This document shows, piece after piece, positions 1 through 5,465 of a stretch of DNA of 8,436 bases. The DNA comes from a candidate division TA06 bacterium (lineage in GTDB: Bacteria; Hydrothermota; DG-26; E44-bin18; JADFOU01), in assembly GCA_022562655.1 (NCBI GenBank), contig JADFOU010000077.1, positions 1 through 8,436 of the forward strand, in the 5' to 3' direction. Each line of letters begins with the position of its first letter. The stretch's first letter is position 1. The position numbers and the translations under genes were made by a program. The notes under the pieces are model-generated. The model saw only the letters and a program-made list of their open reading frames with translations, did not search any database and was not told where the DNA came from.

Positions 1-1
1 T

Positions 2-199
2 GTCTACGACCTTACCGGTCGCATCGTGGAGACCCTGGTGGATGAGCGACAAGAGCCAGGTGTCTATCAAGTCCGATGGGATGGTAGGAAAGGCATCTCC
101 CTTGTCCCCAGCGGTGTCTACTTCTACCGTCTTACAACTGGAGGGCTCGATGAATCGATCCCCTACACCGCAACCCAAAAGTTAATCCTCCTCAGGTGA
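2..199 (+). CDS. C-terminal end of a secreted protein with FlgD-Ig/T9SS-like sorting tail (partial)
   Basis: Only the last 65 codons are present, read from base 2 and ending at TGA 197-199; the start lies upstream of the window. The peptide begins VYDLTGRIVETLVDE, continues PGVYQVRWDGR and SGVYFYRLTTG, and ends TQKLILLR. This pattern (a VYDxxGR strand, a G-x-Y-x-V-x-WDG turn, a P-S-G-V-Y-F-Y-R strand and a K-x-L-L-R end) is typical of the FlgD Ig-like / type IX secretion-type C-terminal domain on large secreted or surface proteins of FCB bacteria and related candidate phyla. In those families the domain is an extracellular beta-sandwich, often used as a sorting or anchoring tail. The catalytic or binding part is outside the window, so the function is unknown. 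A terminator follows immediately, so this is the last gene of its transcript. Confidence 0.85.
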   Translation, partial: VYDLTGRIVETLVDERQEPGVYQVRWDGRKGISLVPSGVYFYRLTTGGLDESIPYTATQKLILLR

Positions 200-216
200 T
201 AATCTCCCTTTCCGAT

Positions 217-253
217 GCCTCAACGGCCTGAAAAACCGTTGAGGCTTTTCTTT
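217..253 (+). terminator. Rho-independent terminator after the secreted-protein gene
   Basis: A perfect 10-bp stem, GCCTCAACGG (217-226) with CCGTTGAGGC (236-245), closes a 9-nt loop and is followed by the T-rich run TTTTCTTT (246-253). It begins 17 nt after the upstream stop codon and separates that gene from the promoter at 297. Confidence 0.9.
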
Positions 254-296
254 GTTCAGGGTAACAATTCAACGGAATTCTACCCCGCTTTTTCAT

Positions 297-325
297 TTGA
301 CAATCCTCCCTTGGAAAGGTATATT
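297..325 (+). promoter_or_regulatory. Sigma70-type promoter
   Basis: TTGACA (297-302, perfect -35) and TATATT (320-325, one mismatch to the TATAAT -10) are separated by exactly 17 nt. Transcription would begin near 332, leaving an untranslated leader of about 110 nt before the ATG at 445. The promoter lies just past the upstream terminator, where a new transcription unit is expected. The next gene, at 939, may be read from it as well. Confidence 0.7.
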
Positions 326-444
326 AATATAAGGTAAATCCTCATTTTAATTCATCTAAGACTGACAAATCCATTCTTCTCATTTTGCCATTTTGAAGGA
401 AATTACTTTTCAGATCACCAATATCAAAAACAATTCCAAATCGA

Positions 445-876
445 ATGGAGAAAGGAGGGGATACAGGAGAAGGAAAAATAAGAAGTCCGAAGACGGTGGG
501 ACAAGAGTTCGATTCGGATTCGGGCAGGACTAAAAGGATCAGCTGGCGGATGGTAGGGATCTGGGGGATAATCCTCCTCTTGATCACCGTGGGTTTTCTC
601 TTAGGATTGGACAAAAAACTGATCGCCCTGGTCGTCGTCCTCTTTGGCCTTCTCACTCAAGCTTTTGCCGGCCTTTTAGGGTTCTTGGGACTCCTCCCCT
701 GGGTAGGGCCCCTACTGGTCAAGGTTGTTGCGGGTCCCTTCCTCTGGCTTCTCAATAGTCTTGGAACGCTTTTGGCCTTTATCGCTCTACGTAGAGGATA
801 CAAGGTCGATCTCTTAAAGTCGAGAATTTTGGTCACAACATTTCTCTTGGGTCTCCTCGTGGGAACTCTTTTGTGA
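445..876 (+). CDS. Small polytopic membrane protein of unknown function
   Basis: A 143-residue protein with a charged N-terminal tail (about residues 1-35, rich in K, R, D, E and G) followed by four hydrophobic stretches at roughly 37-54, 58-84, 86-114 and 126-143. The second and third contain G/P-rich helix breakers such as LGLLPWVGPLL. No catalytic motif was seen and I do not recognise the family. The start is uncertain: ATG 445 has no Shine-Dalgarno sequence, and an in-frame stop at 394-396 limits upstream extension. The purine-rich GAAAGGAGGGG lies inside the proposed coding region, and the next in-frame ATG is 550, just before the first hydrophobic segment. A strong promoter lies upstream. 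The next gene follows after 62 nt, so the two may be co-transcribed. Confidence 0.7.
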   Translation: MEKGGDTGEGKIRSPKTVGQEFDSDSGRTKRISWRMVGIWGIILLLITVGFLLGLDKKLIALVVVLFGLLTQAFAGLLGFLGLLPWVGPLLVKVVAGPFLWLLNSLGTLLAFIALRRGYKVDLLKSRILVTTFLLGLLVGTLL

Positions 877-938
877 GAAAATAAGTCTTTACGAACGAAG
901 GGAAGGGTTACTTTCCCCCAATCTCATGAGAGGTATAA

Positions 939-3863
939 ATGAAAAAAGTTCTTCAAAAGTTTGGAGCCTTTCTTCTGATTCCAACCGCCTGTCTCCTGTT
1001 TCCTGCCTTTGATCCGCCTGAGGCGGACGCTCAGGTCTTTGGAAAGAACAAAGTCCAGTATAAAGACTTCCACTGGCAGAAAACGGAGACCCCCCATTTT
1101 GACATCTACTACTATCAGGGAGAGGAGGACCTGGCTCGATTTGCCTCGACGGTCATCGAAGAGGCGAATGATGCGTTGAAGGAGGACTTCAACCACACCC
1201 TCTCCCAGCGGATCCCCGTCCTCATCTACAATTCCCACAACGATTTTCAGCAGACCAATGTTATATTAGAACTGATTGATGAATACACCGGCGGGTTTAC
1301 AGAAGTCTACAAAAACCGGGTCGTGGTTCCATTTCAGGGCTCCTATGAGGACTTTCGCCACGTCCTTCACCACGAGTTGACCCATGCCTTCGAATTCGAT
1401 CTTCTCTATGGAGGGGGTGGGATCGGATCTCTCCTCACCCGCAGCACCGTTATCCAGCTCCCCCTCTGGCTGATGGAAGGGATGGCGGAATTCACCTCTC
1501 AGGGGACGCGGGGGGATGTCGAGATGGTGATGCAGGATGTGGTGATCCATGAGGGGCTCCTCTCCATACGGGAGTTGAACTTTGTAGGGGATTATCGGGC
1601 TTATAAACAGGGACAGTCCCTCCTCAACTTTATCTCTGAGCGGTATGGTCGGAAGAAAGTAGGGGAGATTTTTCATCAGGCGAGGGCCCTTGGAGGGATT
1701 GAGAAAGCCTTTAAAAAAACCTTGAGGATCAGTCTGTCGGAACTCACTGAGCAGTGGCACAACTCCTTGAAGAGAAAGTATTGGCCCCTCTTTGCTGAGA
1801 AGAAAGAGTTGAATGAGGTCGCCCGGCAGCTGACCTATCACAGGAAAGAGAAGAGTTTCTTCAATGTGAGCCCAGCCATCTCACCCGATGGGGAGAAGAT
1901 CGCCTACCTCTCCGACCGGAATAACTACTCAGATCTCTATATCATCTCCTCAATTGATGGGAGAAGGTTGAAGCACTTGGTGAAGGGGGAAAGGTCGGGA
2001 GGGTTCGAGTCCCTCCATATGACCCGGGCAGGAATAACCTGGTCTCCGGATGGATCGAAACTTGCCTTTTCTGCGAAGGGAGGTGCCCTGGACCGCCTTT
2101 ATATTGTGGATGCCCTTGATGGGGATGTGGAGAAGCGGTTCGATTTCGATCTGGATGGTCTCTACACCCCCTCTTGGTCTCCCGATGGAGAGGAGATCGT
2201 CTTCGTCGGGTTGAAGGACGGGTCAAGCGACCTCTACCTCCTCACGATTGCCACGGGGGATCTCACCCGCCTCACCCAAGACCGGTTTGACGACCGAGAC
2301 CCATCCTGGGCCCCGGAGGGTCAGAGGATCACGTTTGTCTCAGATCGTCCCCTTCCAGAAGATACCCTCTGGCACTATGGTCAATATGCAGTCTACCTCA
2401 TGGATGTGGGGGCGACTGCCCCGCCCGAATCGGGCAGGTTGCCCGAACCCCTCACTTCACGACACTCAGGACGACTTGCCTCCCCACGTTTCTCTCCAGA
2501 TGGAGAGAAGATCCTCTACACCCTCGATAACAATCTCTACTTCACCGAATTAGAGACCCGAAAGAATACTCAGTTGACCAACCTCATTGGAAGGATCTTC
2601 AGCCTTTCACTCTCCGATGATGGAGAGCGTCTCGCTATAGCGGGTTATGAAGAAGGAGGATGGGACATTTACATGATAAAGGGCCCGATGGATCTTCCCA
2701 TGGTGGAGAAAGTCCAATCTGAGAAGAAGGAAGAAGAGATTGATTACACTGTCTCTATCCAGGATACCCTCTCCCTCAACTCCAAGAAGGTTGGGTTCCA
2801 TCTCTCCCCTGACTGGGCAGCAGGTGGATTCTCCTACTCCACCACCTTTGGCTTCTCCGGACAGAGCCAGGTCGCCTTCAGTGATATCCTTGGCAACCAC
2901 CGGTTCTACCTGGGGACGGACTTCTACTCCTCCAACATCCTGGACTCCAATATCCTCCTTCTCTACTGGTATCTTCCCAAGAGGATCGACTATGGGTTGG
3001 CCCTCTATCAGCAGAAGGATTACTATCTCCTTGGAGCTGGAATTAACGAAGTCCTGGTTGCGGAACGGAAGATTTATGGAGGAGTCGGTTTGATTCAGTA
3101 TCCCTTTGACCGGTTTCATCGCCTCGATTTCCAATTCGAGGTCTACTCGATTCGGGATATTCAGGCTCTTCTCAGAAATGATTTTGGGAATAATTGGGAG
3201 ATCGTCTATCAGGATACCCTGGGTGCCCTTGTTTTATTTCCAAGCCTCGCGTTTACAAAAGATACCTCCCTCTGGGGCTCCACCGGTCCGGTCAATGGCA
3301 GTCGGCATAGACTCTCCATCGGGAAGACCTTCATGGGAAGCGGTTTCTCCTTCACGACAGCCGTTGCCGATCTCCGAAAGTATGTCGGCGTTGGAAAGCG
3401 ATCTACCTTCGCCACTCGCCTAGTCGGAGGAAGTTCCTGGGGAGAAGACAGGATTCAGGGGAATTTTTATCTGGGGGGGAGTCAAAACCTGCGTGGTTTC
3501 GATGACTACGAGTTCATCGGTTCAAATGTCGGCCTCCTCAACTTAGAATATCGCTATCCTCTCATCGATCGGATGAAAATCGCCTTCCCCCTTCTCATGG
3601 AATTTCGGGGGATTCGAGGGGTCCTCTTCACAGATCTGGGAGCTGTCACAGACCGTGTCGGGGACTTCCGGGTTTCATCCTCATCGGATCGAGGGCTCCT
3701 CGGGTTCGAACTGGATGACCTCAAGGCCTCTTTCGGTTTTGGGACCCGGATGCGGTTCTCCTTTTTTGTCCTCAAACTTGATTTCGCCTGGGCCACTACG
3801 GGATGGACCCAATCCACCACTTCCAAGATGCGTACTCATTTCTCCTTGGGAACTGATTTCTAA
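939..3863 (+). CDS. Exported HExxH metallopeptidase-like / PD40 propeller / BamA-like barrel protein
   Basis: A 974-residue protein with a good ribosome site (GAGAGG, 5 nt before ATG). Residues 1-31 are a signal peptide with likely cleavage after A-D-A (29-31). Residues about 45-290 form a peptidase-MA-like domain with HHELTHAFE, giving zinc-binding H145-E146-x-x-H149; the later WLMEGMAEF supplies a probable third ligand, E180, in the M1-like pattern. Residues about 305-580 hold six PD40/TolB-type repeats centred on ISPDGEKIAY, WSPDGSKLAF, WSPDGEEIVF, WAPEGQRITF, FSPDGEKILY and LSDDGERLAI. Residues about 615-974 form a C-terminal Omp85/BamA-like barrel, with the family motif GGSQNLRGFDDYEF (846-859), alternating aromatic strands and a terminal Phe. 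It is therefore probably an outer-membrane barrel with a periplasmic propeller and protease-like domain. Envelope assembly or quality control is a plausible role but is inference. Two repeat elements interrupt the gene, at 1013-1027 and 2416-2445. Confidence 0.9.
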   Translation: MKKVLQKFGAFLLIPTACLLFPAFDPPEADAQVFGKNKVQYKDFHWQKTETPHFDIYYYQGEEDLARFASTVIEEANDALKEDFNHTLSQRIPVLIYNSHNDFQQTNVILELIDEYTGGFTEVYKNRVVVPFQGSYEDFRHVLHHELTHAFEFDLLYGGGGIGSLLTRSTVIQLPLWLMEGMAEFTSQGTRGDVEMVMQDVVIHEGLLSIRELNFVGDYRAYKQGQSLLNFISERYGRKKVGEIFHQARALGGIEKAFKKTLRISLSELTEQWHNSLKRKYWPLFAEKKELNEVARQLTYHRKEKSFFNVSPAISPDGEKIAYLSDRNNYSDLYIISSIDGRRLKHLVKGERSGGFESLHMTRAGITWSPDGSKLAFSAKGGALDRLYIVDALDGDVEKRFDFDLDGLYTPSWSPDGEEIVFVGLKDGSSDLYLLTIATGDLTRLTQDRFDDRDPSWAPEGQRITFVSDRPLPEDTLWHYGQYAVYLMDVGATAPPESGRLPEPLTSRHSGRLASPRFSPDGEKILYTLDNNLYFTELETRKNTQLTNLIGRIFSLSLSDDGERLAIAGYEEGGWDIYMIKGPMDLPMVEKVQSEKKEEEIDYTVSIQDTLSLNSKKVGFHLSPDWAAGGFSYSTTFGFSGQSQVAFSDILGNHRFYLGTDFYSSNILDSNILLLYWYLPKRIDYGLALYQQKDYYLLGAGINEVLVAERKIYGGVGLIQYPFDRFHRLDFQFEVYSIRDIQALLRNDFGNNWEIVYQDTLGALVLFPSLAFTKDTSLWGSTGPVNGSRHRLSIGKTFMGSGFSFTTAVADLRKYVGVGKRSTFATRLVGGSSWGEDRIQGNFYLGGSQNLRGFDDYEFIGSNVGLLNLEYRYPLIDRMKIAFPLLMEFRGIRGVLFTDLGAVTDRVGDFRVSSSSDRGLLGFELDDLKASFGFGTRMRFSFFVLKLDFAWATTGWTQSTTSKMRTHFSLGTDF
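1013..1027. repeat. TCCGCCT palindrome, copy 1 (in signal-peptide end)
   Basis: TCCGCCT-G-AGGCGGA, perfect 7-bp arms around a single base. It lies in frame in the 939 gene and encodes D-P-P-E-A-D, residues 25-30, just before the predicted signal-peptidase site. Confidence 0.75.
2416..2445. repeat. GC-rich inverted-repeat cluster inside the propeller region
   Basis: Three mutually exclusive stems overlap here: CTGCCC (2416-2421) with GGGCAG (2432-2437); GCCCG (2423-2427) with CGGGC (2431-2435); and CGGGCA (2431-2436) with TGCCCG (2440-2445). The encoded peptide, about residues 492-505 (A-T-A-P-P-E-S-G-R-L-P-E-P-L), is a low-complexity loop between propeller repeats. It resembles the GC-rich hairpin at 3937-3996. 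Confidence 0.5.
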
Positions 3864-3910
3864 ACAAAAATTTGATGGGTGACTAGTAATTCTCCTACAC
3901 TTGGGTTTGG

Positions 3911-3925
3911 TTCGCCTTAGGCGGA
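3911..3925. repeat. TCCGCCT palindrome, copy 2 (intergenic)
   Basis: TTCGCCT-T-AGGCGGA: the 15-nt element with one T for C change that still allows a G-U pair in RNA. It is the only copy in this window outside a gene. Confidence 0.7.
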
Positions 3926-3936
3926 CAACGGAGATC

Positions 3937-3996
3937 CCTGGCCTGCCGCCCCGAGCCCGATTCTCCTTAGCCCCACCCACGGGCGGGCAGGACAGG
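3937..3996. repeat. Long GC-rich imperfect inverted repeat
   Basis: CCTG-G-CCTGCC-GCCC (3937-3951) pairs with GGGC-G-GGCAGG-A-CAGG (3981-3996). That gives 14 paired positions with one mismatch and one bulge around a 29-nt loop. No T-run follows, so it is not a standard terminator. Confidence 0.6.
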
Positions 3997-4019
3997 CTTC
4001 GATTCGGTTAAATAGTCAA

Positions 4020-5420
4020 ATGGTTCAATTTAACCAATCACCATTTAACCATTTAACTGATTTTTTGGTCAGAAATCCACTGGTAAGGGTTGCTCTTATT
4101 CTCTTTGCAGCAACCCTTTTCTATTTTGCTTTATCCTACTCAAATCAGGAGCCCCGGGACGAATCAGAGAATCCAGTAAAGATAGGGTTAGCTCGGTTGA
4201 AGAACCAGAGGAGTTTTCGATTTGTGTGGAGATTTCAGAAACCTGGAGTGAAAGGGGAGTTCAAAGGGCTGTTCCACTATCGGGATCGAATCGAATTTGA
4301 GGGTGCCTGGCACTTTGGTGAAATGAAGGAGAAGGGAAAGTGGATCGCCTCGGGTGATGAGCAGTTTGAATGGAATGCAGAAAGGAAGGAGTGGGTGGTT
4401 CGCCCGAGGGGCGAGGAGACGGAGCCTCTCCGGCAGATGTTCCGCATCCTCCATTCCCCAAAATTTGAGTTTCTTAGAAAAGATCGACTGAAACGAAAGA
4501 GTTGCCTCGTCTACGGTTTTGAGCCGAATGCCCCGTTTCTGGATCCCTCCATGGAGGCGGAACTCCAGGGGGAACTCTGGCTCAACCCTAAAACATCTCT
4601 CCCCATGCGTGTGCTGGTTTTCTCCGCCTTAGACGGACGAAATCCGAAATCCGAAATCTACTGGGAACTTCTCTTTTCTGATTATAACAAACCGGTTACA
4701 ATCCAGATCCCCACATCCCGATATCGGTTGGACCTGAAAGGGGGTATGAAGGGGGTGAGGGAGGTTTTGATCAAGCGGATGGAGGGTGAAGAATTCACAG
4801 AGGTAGGGGTTCAAGCGGAGAGGGATAAAATGAGGGTGGGGTTCCGTTATCCGGGGAGTCCAGAGAAGATCGTAGAACATCTCATCGCTCCGGGTATCCT
4901 CAGGATTCACCTTTCCCAATTCCCGAAAGAACCCGTCTCTACCCTCCTCCGGAAGGCAGGGGATTCCGAATTCCGGATTCCGGATTCCGAATTGGAAGTA
5001 CCCCTTTCTCCGGAATTTCAAGAGCGGTATGGTGAAGGGGCCCTATTGGTCTTTGAGAGAGGGGATGTGACAAAACCTCTCATCCTTCAGGAACTTCTCC
5101 TCACCGAAAAGGAGGTTTCGGAAGCCAGTGTTGCCTTTGATGAATTGAGCCGACCCATCCTTCAACTCGTCCTTACCAAGGAAGGGAGGAAGAAACTCTC
5201 CAGAGGAACTCGAGATCATCTCAATCGTCCCATAGGCGTGATTTTGGATGGGAGGTGTCTCTCCGCTCCGATCCTCAGGAAATCTTTTTTGGGTCCGCCT
5301 AATGCGGATTTCATGGTTCCCGGTGACTTCACACTGGAAGAGGCAGAGGGGATGGTTCTCCGCCTTCGGGCAGGTCCTCTCCCCCATCCGTTGAAGGTCG
5401 TCGCTTTGAAAAAGTTATAG
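4020..5420 (+). CDS. Membrane-anchored LolA/LppX-like + SecD P1-domain protein (no SecD channel)
   Basis: A 466-residue protein. One hydrophobic segment (about residues 20-40) would anchor or export it. Residues about 55-235 are rich in beta strands and W/F/E (RFVWRFQKPG, WIASGDEQFEW, ELWLNPKTSLPMRVLV), resembling LolA/LppX-type lipoprotein-binding folds; this is a moderate call. Residues about 243-298 (VREVLIKRMEG, then DKMRVGFRYPG, then HLIAPGILRIHL) match the SecD P1 base. Residues about 357-460 match the P1 head: LLLTEKEVSEASVAFDE, a TKEGRKKLSRGTRDH segment, PIGVILDGRCLSAPIL, GDFTLEEAEGMVLRLRAG and LPHPLKVV. The six transmembrane helices that follow in true SecD are absent. In Sec-dependent export, P1 helps draw substrates into the periplasm; a free, anchored version suggests a chaperone-like or accessory role (inference). 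ATG 4020 has no Shine-Dalgarno sequence and the first codons are repeat-derived; TTG 4065 is an alternative start. Several repeats lie in frame. Confidence 0.85.
   Translation: MVQFNQSPFNHLTDFLVRNPLVRVALILFAATLFYFALSYSNQEPRDESENPVKIGLARLKNQRSFRFVWRFQKPGVKGEFKGLFHYRDRIEFEGAWHFGEMKEKGKWIASGDEQFEWNAERKEWVVRPRGEETEPLRQMFRILHSPKFEFLRKDRLKRKSCLVYGFEPNAPFLDPSMEAELQGELWLNPKTSLPMRVLVFSALDGRNPKSEIYWELLFSDYNKPVTIQIPTSRYRLDLKGGMKGVREVLIKRMEGEEFTEVGVQAERDKMRVGFRYPGSPEKIVEHLIAPGILRIHLSQFPKEPVSTLLRKAGDSEFRIPDSELEVPLSPEFQERYGEGALLVFERGDVTKPLILQELLLTEKEVSEASVAFDELSRPILQLVLTKEGRKKLSRGTRDHLNRPIGVILDGRCLSAPILRKSFLGPPNADFMVPGDFTLEEAEGMVLRLRAGPLPHPLKVVALKKL
4028..4051 (+). repeat. TTTAACC element, copy 1
   Basis: A 24-nt sequence beginning ATTTAACCAATCACC and ending ATTTAACCA; it recurs at 6546-6569 with a single mismatch. 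Here it forms codons of the proposed N-terminus of the SecD-P1 gene, followed by another ATTTAAC. Confidence 0.75.
4623..4637. repeat. TCCGCCT palindrome, copy 3 (in SecD-P1 gene)
   Basis: TCCGCCT-T-AGACGGA, one mismatch in the right arm. In frame it encodes S-A-L-D-G, residues 202-206, and directly abuts the 7-nt tandem array at 4638. Confidence 0.7.
4638..4658 (+). repeat. Tandem 7-nt array CGAAATC x3
   Basis: Three perfect copies of CGAAATC fill exactly 21 nt and seven codons (R-N-P-K-S-E-I, residues 207-213). The array starts at the base after the palindrome, so 4623-4658 is a 36-nt composite inside the LolA-like region. Confidence 0.85.
4961..4995 (+). repeat. Tandem 7-nt array GGATTCC/GAATTCC
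   Basis: Four 7-nt units (GGATTCC, GAATTCC, GGATTCC, GGATTCC) are followed by a decayed fifth, GAATTGG. In frame they encode D-S-E-F-R-I-P-D-S-E-L (residues 315-325), in the linker between the SecD-P1 base-like and head-like parts. Confidence 0.85.
5294..5308. repeat. TCCGCCT palindrome, copy 4 (in SecD-P1 head)
   Basis: TCCGCCT-A-ATGCGGA, one mismatch. In frame it encodes G-P-P-N-A-D (residues 425-430), in the loop between the SAPIL strand and the GDFT segment of the SecD head, where SecD proteins vary. Confidence 0.6.
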
Positions 5421-5465
5421 AGCCAACCACCAAGTTGTTCGAAATGACATAGAAGACTAAAGGAT

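Larger units (their letters stand above)
3864..4019. other. Repeat-rich intergenic spacer
   Basis: The 156 nt between the barrel-protein gene and the SecD-P1 gene hold a degenerate TCCGCCT palindrome (3911-3925), a long GC-rich imperfect hairpin (3937-3996) and the approach to the TTTAACC repeat. I found no T-run after either hairpin, no clear promoter and no Shine-Dalgarno sequence ahead of 4020. Confidence 0.6.

Noticed and set aside
939..1031. Lipoprotein signal with Cys18 as lipid-bearing residue
   Set aside because: The residues before C18 (P-T-A) do not fit the usual L-x-[A/G]-C lipobox, the hydrophobic core continues past it, and a good A-D-A signal peptidase I site lies downstream.
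1266..1841. Long minus-strand open frame inside the 974-residue gene
   Set aside because: It lies opposite well-supported domains (HExxH region) and reads as proline/leucine-rich low-sense sequence with no ribosome site; it is a shadow of the + strand codons.
2248..2553. Alternative + strand frame within the propeller region
   Set aside because: The product is rich in P, S, R and T without any domain pattern; the main frame has clear PD40 motifs across the same bases.
3681..3980. Minus-strand open frame spanning the barrel gene end and the spacer
   Set aside because: It has no family resemblance and is composed of complements of barrel codons and GC-rich repeats.
4638..4995. Tandem repeats as a CRISPR array
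   Set aside because: Units are 7 nt with no spacers, are read in frame as protein, and no cas genes are present.
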